A stretch of DNA of 64,000 nt from contig JARWMV010000250.1 in the NCBI GenBank assembly GCA_030998015.1, positions 62,001 to 126,000 on the forward strand, read 5' to 3'. This DNA comes from Ceratorhiza oryzae-sativae (lineage: Eukaryota > Basidiomycota > Agaricomycetes > Cantharellales > Ceratobasidiaceae). Numbering within the stretch: the first letter of the stretch is position 1; the number at the start of each line of letters is the position of its first letter. The notes under the pieces are model-generated. The model saw only the letters and a list, made by a program, of their open reading frames with translations, did no database searches and was not told where the DNA came from. The position numbers were made by a program, and so were the translations under genes. This document shows positions 46,007 through 56,499 of the stretch, piece by piece.

Positions 46007-46266
46007 TGTTATGGGTCAGGGTACACTTGAATATCTAGAGCTTAAGCAAATGTAGATATGTTGGTATACACTAATCATACTCAATACTTCTTAGACTAGA
46101 GTAAGAAGGCTCAAAGTAGTTGCAATGCAATCAAGTAACACTCAAAGTATTTTTAATCTTTCACAGTGTAAACTGACTAATTTATAGGTATAAACAGCAA
46201 GACTACTATGGTCAGGTTCCCTTAGATATCTTAAATGTAGTTCAGCCCTAGTCACTTGGACTAACT
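46007..46266 (-). mobile_element. Family B LTR, 3'-terminal 260 bp, inverted
   Basis: It starts TGTTATGGGTCAGGGTAC, the complement of the LTR terminus, and continues as reversed LTR sequence until 46266, where a complete LTR in the other orientation begins. It is joined to mid-gag sequence of B1 at 46006/46007. Confidence 0.88.
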
Positions 46267-47571
46267 TGTTATGGATCACTAACATTTTCTATTATTTTAG
46301 TCTGCTCTGCCAACCTCAAGCGATGCCTCTGTAATTAATTTGTGAAATACTTGAATTTGTATGCGCTCTGAATCGTACTATTTTCCGTTCCATTAAATAG
46401 TACAAATTTCCCGCTTTCCAACGCATATTTTATTAAGTTTTTACGATAAGATCTCAGAGAGATACAGAGGTTGCGATATTTCCTCTTATCAGGAGATTTT
46501 GATTACAACATTGCACCGCTCATATCTCGGCAACCGCTTACGCTATCAAAGCGATCTTGTGCTCTATCGATAGCTAATCTTCGGCGGTATCTGCTGCCCG
46601 AAGATCGTCGCGATCCACCGGATCCTCGCGCCGGAATGGCCCGAAGATCATTAGAATCTTACTGGACCATCAATCAAGATCTAATGACTCCAGTGAGTCA
46701 GGAGAGCTTCCCAAATTGATCCAGAAGCTTCTCTGACTCACTTTATGACTCACTGAGATGTAGCCTCCATTCATTACATGTATATACTATGATAATATGA
46801 TCTACAAGCCAATAGCAGGTCTCAGATGCATCAATGCCTTCGATCCACACCCTGTCTTTACTCTTTTATCCTATACTGGGCTAGGGTGTACCCCAAGTAT
46901 AGCAGTACCCTCTTTTGATGATCGCACTGGCATGCATGTATCTATTTGGCTCTGGAATGCCCTCCTCAGGGTATAAAAGGACCTCCTCTGAGGCCCTTCC
47001 AGACCACCTCCTCTCTACTCAACCCAGACCGGTTATTGGTTTCTTTTCTCTTTCTATTTCTCTTGTCTGTGTGTGATTTCTTATATAACTAGTACTGAGG
47101 AATAAAGTACCATATTAGTTATATACTGTCTGAGTCATTGTATCTTATATACAGAGATATATAAGGATACAATATTGCCTGATTGAGCGTGACATTAAGT
47201 ACCAGCTATTAGAGGAAATCTAAGTACCTGTAGCTGAGGAAGTACACGCATTAGGCAGCCCACCATCTATCCTATAAGCTATCGCTTAAGCCTAGTATTA
47301 AGATTAGTATCAGTTAGTCCAAGCGACTAGGGCTGAACTACATTTAAGATATCTAAGGGAACCTGACCATAGTAGTCTTGCTCTTTATACCTATAAATTA
47401 GTCAGTTTACACTGTGAAAGATTAAGACTACCTTGAGTGTTACTTGATCGCATTGCAACTACTTTGAGCCTTCTTACTCTAGTCTAAGAAGTATTGAGTA
47501 CGATTAGTGTATACTAACATATCTACATTTGCTTAAGCTCTAGATATTCAAGTGTACCCTGACCCGTAACA
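46267..47571 (+). mobile_element. 5' LTR of family B copy 2 (B2), 1,305 bp
   Basis: Starts TGTTATGGATC and ends GACCCGTAACA. A TATA box (TATAAAAGG) lies at 46972-46980 and AATAAAG near 47100. It is followed by a primer-binding-site-like sequence and plus-strand gag-pol, so it is a true 5' LTR. Confidence 0.92.
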
Positions 47572-47572
47572 T

Positions 47573-47589
47573 TGGTGAAGCGACCCAGG
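47573..47589 (+). other. Candidate primer-binding site of B2
   Basis: TGGTGAAGCGACCCAGG begins one base after the LTR end. TGG is the complement of a tRNA 3' CCA, so this is where a tRNA would prime minus-strand synthesis. I cannot name the tRNA from sequence alone. Confidence 0.6.
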
Positions 47590-47618
47590 TCCTTACATCA
47601 AGTAACTATCAACTAACA

Positions 47619-48059
47619 TTGCCATTTTTGGTCAATCTATTGCCCAAAACGGAATTTCTCAATTTTGACCACTCTGTGTATAGAAATACCTTTCTTACCA
47701 CAGAATACAACAACATATCTTGGGCTCTTGAGATAGATCCTGTCTGGATTCAAGCCCCAAACCCTACAATTACTGTTTTAGGTTATAGTAGTACTGGTGG
47801 TCCACCCCCACATATTACTCTGACATTTACCTTTAGGAATTATAGGCCATATATTCCAATAAATTCAGTATCAAGTGCTCTAAGTGCTGGACTTGAATTT
47901 GAAGTCTATATTCAACATCTTCCTGATCAACCACAACCAATAAAAGTTCAACACACATTTATTAGGTCTTTCTGGTCACCCCATACCAGCTACTGGGATA
48001 CAGTTTATCAAGCCATTTATCAATTTGTAACTGAAACATATTTTGAAAATTATTCCTAA
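47619..48059 (+). CDS. Uncharacterised 146-aa ORF at the 5' end of B2
   Basis: It is the first ORF after the primer-binding site, upstream of gag in the same direction. I recognise no domain. It is rich in aromatic residues and beta-type patterns (ITLTFTFRNYRPYIP). It overlaps the frame leading to the gag start at 48094. It is missing in B1, where the LTR joins gag directly. It may be a leader ORF or the N-terminal part of a longer polyprotein. Confidence 0.4.
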   Translation: MPFLVNLLPKTEFLNFDHSVYRNTFLTTEYNNISWALEIDPVWIQAPNPTITVLGYSSTGGPPPHITLTFTFRNYRPYIPINSVSSALSAGLEFEVYIQHLPDQPQPIKVQHTFIRSFWSPHTSYWDTVYQAIYQFVTETYFENYS

Positions 48060-48093
48060 GTACAAATTCATCTTGAATTGGAGAAGAACTGTT

Positions 48094-51000
48094 ATGGCCA
48101 GTACTTCAAATATGTCTGTGCATGTCCCTGGAAGTTTTTGGGACAGTACTCACCACCCATTACCACCTGAAGATCCTTATGCATCAGATTCCATGGTAGG
48201 AAGTGATGCAGGAGGTAGGCATGTACAATCAGACTATAGTTATCATCACCAAGATACTGTAGATTATGAACAATATTTGCCCATCCCTCCTAATGGATCT
48301 AGTTCATATATTGCTCTTACTCCTAGAGAGCAAAGGCATCTGACTTACCAACCTGCTGCTACTAGGATGACAAACCTAACAAGGATGCATCCAGAGATAG
48401 CAGAGGAGAAGGTTAGTTAGAGCAGTAGGTAGGAAGATATATGAACGTCCTCATCCCCATGTAATGCACATTAAATATCCATATTGGGTGTAGAGAATTC
48501 TTCAAGGATCTCTTACAAGAATTGGATTATTTATGTACATTTAGGCCAGAATGGTCTTGGTCTGCATCTGGAGAACCTGTCATGTTCATTGACTTGAACA
48601 GGCATAGGAGTTTTAGGACTAAGCTCTCTGCTTTCAAGTCCCAACTACTCCCTGTTAGGAGCAGGCATCCTATACCTCACCCAGATGTTCCTGCATTCCC
48701 TGAAACTAGGAAGCATTTTGCTTTCAGTAAGAAACAGCATGAAGTTGCTTGTGTATTATTCAGGGATGAAGTTGAGCGCTTTTTGGCTTACCTCTTTATT
48801 GAACACCAAGCTATGCAAGACCTTGGTAAAGGGAAGCAAAGGGAGCTCAATGAAATAATGTGGGAAAATTCTGAGGTAGATCCAAGACTCCAGAATATGC
48901 TCCAGCCCCTCATCCTAAGCATACTATTGACTCAATTAGATCTCCTACTGGTCGTCTAGAATTCAAACCTCTAGAAGTTCAGGAGGATCCAGATGAGCCA
49001 GTGAGTGGTGGAGAGGAGCTAGTTCAAATAGAAGAGCAGGAAGTGGAAGATATCACAAGGATAGCAGATGATTCTGCTGAGGATACTACCATGACTGCAA
49101 TTCAACCTTCTGGATTTGCATCTACTTCAGCTATGGCTCAGGGAAGGAGCTTCCTTGGCCCTGTAACTAGTTCTCCAGCTAGACCAGAAGCTTTAGGTGC
49201 AATTACGCCTATAAGGACTCCAAGTGAGAAGAGACTACAAGCTCTATTTACTCCAGAATCAGTTTCTCAAATAGAAGCTACTCGCATTCTGGGAGTTAGA
49301 GGTCCTTCTACTTACTTGGAGAGTTATCTAGGAACTTCATTTACTCCTGTAGAGAAAGACTATCCTAGACGCATAGGAGTAGGTCCTAGGCAATCAGGAA
49401 GAGTGCTAGAACCTCTATTACCTCCTGCTCAAGTGACTGAAGCTGGTCCTTCAGCTTTACCCACTATTGGAGAAGTAAATGAGGATGATACTGATCAGGA
49501 CCAGGACTCTCCCTTGGTAAATAAACCTGCTAGACCTCATCAATCTTTTGACAATGCTATTAGAAAGGAACCTTTCAGGGGTCAACTTAGCAAAGGTCAT
49601 GCAGTCACTATTGAGGAAGAGTTTCCATCTCATGAACAGTATACTGGAAGACCAGCATCTCCTTACACACCTAGGGTGCCAATAACCCCTTCTAGGCCAG
49701 TAAGGGATGACTCTGGGACTGTTCCTCAAGGAGCTGTTCCCCTTATTGTTACTACTAGTGAAGAAGACTCTTCTGAGGAAGAAGCTAGGAGACCTAGGCA
49801 TAGGAGTTCTAATAGAACTTCAGATGCTGAAGCAGGTAGGCCTACAGAAGATCATAGGACTGAAGGTTTTAGAGAGCCTACTGGACCTTCTGTAACTATG
49901 ACTGGAGATCCTTCAAAGATGCCAGTTTATAGTCCTGAAGGGAATACCTTATTAGGTTTCCAGCCATTAGTACCTCAGTCACAATTACCTGCTGATGCTA
50001 GCATACATATGCCACAAGCCTCTAGACCTACTGAAGCTGAAACATTTAGAACTCAGAGGTTTGATCCTTATCAACCCTTTGTGATAAATCTAGGACCAGG
50101 GTTCTCTGGTCTGGCTTCTACTCCACCTAGGAGGCCACCAGGACCTCCTCCCACTGGACCTCCTGCCTCTAGTGGTAGGAATTTCTCAGGAGGGAGTGCA
50201 GGTCCACCCAATCCTCCAGGAGGAGGACAGGGGCCACCTAACCCTCCAGTAGGTCAAAGCTACCCTCAGCAAGGAAGAGGACATGTTCCTCATATTCCTC
50301 CCATTCCACCTATTCCACCCAATACTCCTAGGCCACAAGGACTACCAGGACCACCAGGACCACCTGGACCTCCAGGGCCCCCTGGAAATCCTCCTAATGG
50401 TCCTTATCCTTGGATTCAAGGCCCTCCAGGACGTCCAGGAGACCAAGGTCCCCCTGGAAGGGATGGCAGGGATGGAAGAGATGGTCCACAAGGTCCACCA
50501 GGTCCACCAGGCCCAGAAGGCCCTAGAGGAGCTGGAGGAAATGGTAACAATAACAACCAAAATAATCGACCTCATCTAGACATGAAATTAAAGCCTGAAG
50601 TGATACCAGAGTATGATGGTGATCCAGATGAACTATATGAATGGATAGATCAAATCAATCGTTATATAGCCATGGGTTTAAATGAGAACAACAGACTCAC
50701 CCTGACTATCCCATTCAGGTTTACTGGAGATGCTAAACAATGGGGTATCAGTTCAATGAGGAACAAAGGCTTAGAATGTCTACAGATTGGAATCAGATGA
50801 GAGCTCGCTTAATTAGTTTCTTTTGGACTCCTACTTGGATTACCAAGGCTAGGAACAAAGCTTTGGCAGCCAGGTTCAAGGATTCAGGCAACAATAAAGA
50901 AACTCCAGTTCAGTATGCACTTCGCAAAAAGAAACTGCTTGACATGGTTGAAGATTGGGATGACCTCACTATCATTGCTGAAGTGGCTAGGTCAGCTCCT

Positions 51001-51575
51001 ACACAATGGAGAACTATAGTCAACCATGAGGATATTGCAGACTAGTCCACCTATGTGACTAGAATTAAGGAACAAGAAGATTTATTGCAAGATTGGCCTG
51101 CCATATGAACAACCAAGCTACCTATGACACAGTCAAGGAAGTGATCAAAGCTTTGAAGGCTGAAAAGCATCAGAAAAAGCATGGTCACAAAGCTAGTGCT
51201 CATGCAGTAAATTCTTCTAACTCTAAGTTCAAGTCAAAGCAGCCTGATAAATTCAAAGGCTATAAGAGGCCCTTCCCTCCAGACAATTCTAATGTTTCCA
51301 AACATAAGAAAGGGACTCCTAAAGCTAGAGGAATGAGAGGCTGTATTCATTGTGGAAGTCTTATGCACTATGACAAGGAGTGCAAGCATAATAAATCTAA
51401 TGCTAACAATGTCCAAGTTTATTTTGCTGAAACTACTGAAGCTGAACAAACTGCTTATGCTGAATATGAAGCTGCCTGCAGTGATTCTGATCCTGAACCA
51501 TCTGAAACTGAGCCATCTGAAGACCAAGAGGAAGAATCTGATTCTTCTAGTTCTTCTTCTGACTCGGATTTTTAA
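48094..51575 (+). pseudogene. B2 gag with collagen-like repeats, frameshifted
   Basis: The likely start is the ATG at 48094 (MASTSNMSVHV). The reading continues in pieces (to 48420, 48522-48959, 49001-50800, 50740-51045, 51093-51575). One break is a 2-bp deletion near 50745 (AATGGGGTATC against AATGGTGGTATC in B1), another a TAG at 51043-51045. The long central frame holds an acidic linker, a Pro-rich part and a Gly-X-Y segment (about 50340-50530), with one more GPP stretch than B1. A CCHC zinc knuckle lies at about 51344-51385. Compared with B1 the protein is collinear, so both come from one active ancestor. Confidence 0.85.
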
Positions 51576-51587
51576 TTAATTCCCAGC

Positions 51588-53915
51588 CTTCTGAATCTAA
51601 TGAGACAGAGGACTTGGGAGTAAATGCAGATGACCAGGATATACAGGCAGTACACAATTATAATGCATTAGCAAATCAAACAATGGCTACCAAATCATTT
51701 TCTATTCAATTATCTACAGGAATGAGCCTCTTGACCTTAAATCAATCCCTGAGGATAAAACTATTACTCTTAAAAAGGTGATGGAACGTCCTTCAGGAAC
51801 TCATTTCTTGGGAACTAGACCTACAGTAGCTATGGCTAGGGTAGGGAATGAAGAAGGCTTAACAGAAATTAGTTGACTCAGGCTCTGATATTACCCTGAT
51901 TAGCTATAATTTTCTGACTAGCTTGAAACAACCTCCTAAAGAGAAATCTGGCCAAAAGATAAATCTTATTCAAGTGACTGGTAAAACTAGTATTACAGGA
52001 TATGTAGTATTAGACTTAACCTTCCCTACTAAGGATGGACCTGTAAAGATGCAGGTAGAAGCCTATGTAGTGAAAGGAATGAAAGTACCTTTCATTCTGG
52101 GTAATGACTTTTCTAACCAATATAGAATCTCTTTAGATCGTCTTTCCTCTCCTAGCAGAATACTCTTTGGCAACTCTGGTAGGTCTGCTGAAGTAATTGA
52201 ATTAGAAACTGAACCAAGATTGGATGAAGCTGGAAATGTATTTCAAGTTTACACTAGACCAGACTTCAAGACAAACCTAGAAAGAAGAGCCTTTCACAGG
52301 AAAAAATCTTCTAAGAAGAAAGCCTTAAAGAAAGGGCCTGAAGGTGCTACCCCAGTTAAATTAGCTAGGGATGTATTTTTAAAGGCTGAATTCATTACAC
52401 AAGTGCCTATTCTAGTTGAATTCCAGGAAGGACAGCAAGAAGGTTTTATTGAAGGTAGTCTAGAAAGTAATAATGGAACTCTGGATGTCCATGGAACTAC
52501 AGACAGCATCATCACTCCTGATACTAAGACTATTCAGATGACCAACTTTTCTCAGAGGCCAGTGCATTTACCCAAAGGACATGTCATAGGATATATGCAT
52601 GACCCCAAGATTGCATTGGATAAAGAAAAAGATTTGCCTGAAGAACTTAGGAAGCAGGAGAAGCCAAGGCACATCTAATAAATACTCTTATGAAGGAAGT
52701 CAAAGTACCTTCTCCTACTGCTGAAGAGATTGAACTCTCAAAGCAGCCAGAAGGAGGCCCTAAAACTGCTGAACTGCCTGACCCAGAGCCAGTCCCTAGG
52801 GAAAGACTCTTGGCAGAAGTACATTGGGGAGACAATTTGACTCCAGATCAGAAGAAAAGCTTGCAAAAGGTGGTGAAGAAGAACTTTGAAGCTTTTGGAT
52901 TAGATGGCAGACTTGGTAATTACCCAGCCAGGGTAGAGATTAATCTCAGACCAGGTACAAAGGAAATTGCTTTAACTCCTTATAGGCCAAGTGAAGAAGC
53001 TAAGGCTGCTATAGACAAGCAAATAGATGATTGGTTGCGCTTAGGTGTAATTGAGGAATCTAAGAGCCCTTGGGGCTTCCCAGTGCTTGTAGTATGGCGG
53101 AATAATAAGCCTCGCTTGTGCATTGATTACAGGAAGCTTAATGCAGTAGCTATACCAGATGAATACCCCCTACCTAGGCAACAAGACATCCTTCATTCAC
53201 TTGAAGGAGCCCAATATCTCAGTACTCTAGATGCTCTAGCAGGCTTTACTCAACTCCAGATAAAGGATGAGGATAGGCCTAAGACAGCATTTAGATGTCA
53301 CAGAGGACACTTTCAATTCAGAAGAATGCCTTTTGGATGGAGAAATGGACCTCTAGTATTCCAAAGGGTTATGACTGATGTTTTGGCCCCATTCTTATGG
53401 ATATTTGCTCTAGTATATATAGATGACATTGTGATATACAGCAAGTCATTTAAAGAACACTGTGAGCATTTAGACAAAGTATTAAAGACCATTGCAGACT
53501 CTGGATTGACTCTTTCTCCTGGTAAATGCCACCTTGGATATCAATCTCTGCTCCTCTTAGGACAAAAGGTGTCCAGACTTGGCATGTCTACCCATAAGGA
53601 GAAAGTGGAAGGCATTCTACAATTAGAGGAACCTAAGGATATACCTACATTACAAACATTCTTGGGAATGATGACCTACTTTTCAAGTTATATTCCATAT
53701 TATACTTGGATAGTAGCTCCATTATTTAATCTCTTAAAGAAGAGTGTCAAGTGGAAATGGGATAAATTGGAATCCCATGCTTTCAAACTAGCTAAGCTAG
53801 TCCTAGCCAATGCACCAGTTCTCTCTTACCCAATACCAGGGATGCCCTATAGGCTTTATACTGATGCATGTGACTTTGGAATAGCTGCTATTTTACAGCA
53901 AATTCAAACCATGAA
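51588..53915 (+). pseudogene. B2 pol: protease, RT, part of RNase H, truncated by a family A LTR
   Basis: The protease motif (GACTCAGGCTCTGAT, D-S-G-S-D, about 51877) is intact but a small deletion just before it shifts the frame. The RT is in 52690-53958 with FRRMPFGWRNGP and an intact YIDD (about 53421-53432). RNase H begins at YRLYTDACDFG (about 53854) and stops at 53915, where the inverted LTR of family A starts. A frame break near 52660-52690 separates protease and RT. No integrase remains. Confidence 0.88.
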
Positions 53916-54697
53916 TGTTGTGACCCTCTGGAGGCTCCCTTGTGGAGCACTTAAGTAGTGGCTGCGTTGACGGTTTGGTGCTATGCTGTGTATATTGAGT
54001 GTTCTAGTTACAGTGTTTGCTATGGTCTATGGTGGTTGACGAGATAAAGCAAGCTGAGGTGTCCAGTCTTGCTTTATCCTCCTTATATATACCTCTGGCT
54101 GCGGTGGCTGCAGACGTATTATCTAAGCACACTCTGCAGTAGGTGTAGGTTATGTACAGTACTATGGGTTAGGTAATTGTTTGTCTTAAGTTTGTGCGGC
54201 TCCGAATCTTATAGAGCCACACAAGGTCCGAGGGGTAGGCGCTGAGGTCACGTGATCCTGCCGTAAGCGCCGAGATCACGTGACAACTCGCTCCTCGCTC
54301 CAAGTAACATGGGAGAGAAATGCTGGAGCGAGTTCAGGGTAACAACCGTAAGCGCTGAGGTCACGTGACCATTCTGTAAGCGCCAAGATCACGTGACAAC
54401 TCGCTCCTCGCTCCAAGTAACAAGGGAGAGAAATGCTGGAGCGAGTTCAGGGTAACCACCGTAGGCGCTGAGGTCACGTGATCATGCTGTAAGCGCCAAG
54501 ATCACATGATAACTCGCTCCTCGCTCCAAGTAACAAGGGAGAGAAATGCTGGAGCGAGTTCAGGGTAACCACCGTAAGCGCCGGCTAAGCGCCGAGGTCA
54601 CGTGACCTTGTTTATGGCTTGTTCCGCTTGGGAAAAATGCCATAAATCTGTAGAAATATTTGGTTGTTTTGTTATGTCCATTTGACAGGTCATAACA
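53916..54697 (-). mobile_element. Lone family A LTR (782 bp, three tandem units), minus orientation
   Basis: Read on the minus strand it starts TGTTATGACC (54697) and ends GGTCACAACA (53916). It has three CACGTG-bearing units, against four and two in the A2 LTRs. The flanks do not match each other: ATGAA on one side (inside B2 pol) and TGATC on the other. It is therefore not a simple solo LTR at an undisturbed site. Confidence 0.9.
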
Positions 54698-54702
54698 TGA
54701 TC
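54698..54702 (+). repeat. TGATC outside the lone family A LTR (partner of GATCA at 18948)
   Basis: The reverse complement is GATCA, identical to the five bases after the A2 3' LTR. In each case the bases touch the outer end of a family A LTR, as one target duplication would. Confidence 0.45.
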
Positions 54703-56499
54703 AGAAGCGCATTGATTTAGACATCAAGCATACCTTGATCCATACACAAAATGATTTATAGTAAAGAGTGAAAGTGGAAGAAAATATTCATAGGTATGAG
54801 GGGCTTGCAGATCCTGTATTTATAACCCATAAATCGCTCTGAGTGGTAAATGATTGGTGCTGCGGACATCCTCCACATTCTCACACAGTTTGATTACTAA
54901 ATCCACTCTCTTGCGCACTCCACTTGCAAAAGGATATTCCAAGGCGAGCTATCAATGATAAAGTTACCTCGAACAATGAACACAGAGAGCCTATCTATTG
55001 AGTTTAGCTACTTAAAATAGAAAATAGCAATGAGGTGGCAGGAAAGAAATGTAGTAAGAGTTAGATATATATAACTTAGCTCAGACTACCATGTTAGAGA
55101 ACCAAGGGCATTGAAATTGCTTTATGGGGATGTGAGATAAGCACGGGCACTACAGAAAGAACTGAACTAAAGATTGGGGTACCAACACTTAATACAAATG
55201 CCCCTATAGGACATAGTACACCTAATCCATAATGCCTAAGTCCTAGGGATGATTTTGGGCTTAGGCACGTTTGTCAAAATAGGTGAGTCTTACGTCTAGA
55301 CTGTCCAAGGCAAAAGTCATTAATAGCTATCAACTTATCACAGGGCACGCAGGGAGGTGAAGGACCGTCTAATATGGTGACGGTGAATGATGTACCACAG
55401 TGCCTTATAGATAATTAGCATGATACTAGCGAAAGAGATGCGTATATGCGCGGTGAGTGAACTGAGAAATCGGATCATCACGAGACCCGAGTCTGTAAGT
55501 TCAACGTAAACTGTTGGGATAATAAATGCAAAATGAACTGGGTTTTGTATACAACTAAACTTGCCTTGGCCCACGCTTGGGCTGTTCCTGATGAAACTTT
55601 GTCTGAATGAGCAAGGCGCTCCGATCGACGATCGCCACTCCGCTCAAGCCACATTTTGTTAAAGACAATGGGTCTTTAATTAGCTACTCTTAGCTTATAT
55701 GCAGTGGAAGAGCGAGGATAAGATAAAAATGAGTTAACAAGGCTTATATTTCTGTGATGTATAGAGTTCCTTATATGCAAAGAGCACAGTGAAATATATA
55801 ACAAGTATCGGAACGCGTACTATATGTGCTGGAATACCAACAGTGCATGACTTCGTTCAGCACCTTTCTTGGCGTCTTCACCTGACCAACCGCATGTTTT
55901 ACTGATGTTATATTGAGAATGAAGGTTCGGCAGAGCTTAGTATAGAGTCCAATTCGCTTGTAGCGTCACTGTTCGCATCCCTTGCTTCTGTCATATGAGC
56001 GAGATCGTGCGAAGTACAGCTGCATTTTATATGCAATTCTCCTGCACAAGCGACGGAGACTCCTATATGCGCGCCAAGTGAACTGATCCATCAGACCATC
56101 ACGAGATCTGAGCGCATGATCTTCAGAAACGTTCAGTCAGATATCCACCAAAACAGAAAAGAGGTTTAGAACCACCTAAACTGTGGTCTGACAAACTTTG
56201 ATTATGACATTCTGAAAAGGTGTGCGTACCGCTAATTTTAAGTGTTTGACCTGACTAGGATTTATGTTGGTGCTTATTTTCATAATCGGGCAGCTGATTA
56301 CAAACATAAAGTCGAGACTCTGCTCTGCGATAATGATGGGAAACGTCGCAACGTCAGTTTATCGCTGAGTAGAGGATTTGGAAAACAAGTGCAATTAGAT
56401 TGGTCAGCGCAGCTTTTAGGGTGGTGTTGACATAGGATGGGGGACAATTGCTGCATTTGAACAGGAATAATAGAGCCATGAACGACAGTGTATTAAAGT
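54703..56499. other. AT-rich region without a supportable gene; one diverged direct repeat
   Basis: Small open stretches only. A diverged repeat of about 50 bp sharing TATATGCGCG, GTGAACTGA and CATCACGAGA occurs at about 55443-55496 and 56067-56113. This DNA is the flank beyond the GATCA site and may be host sequence. Confidence 0.4.

Noticed and set aside
56242..56430. Short plus-strand ORF downstream of the pogo transposase
   Set aside because: It has no motif and overlaps the degraded 3' end of the transposase on the other strand.
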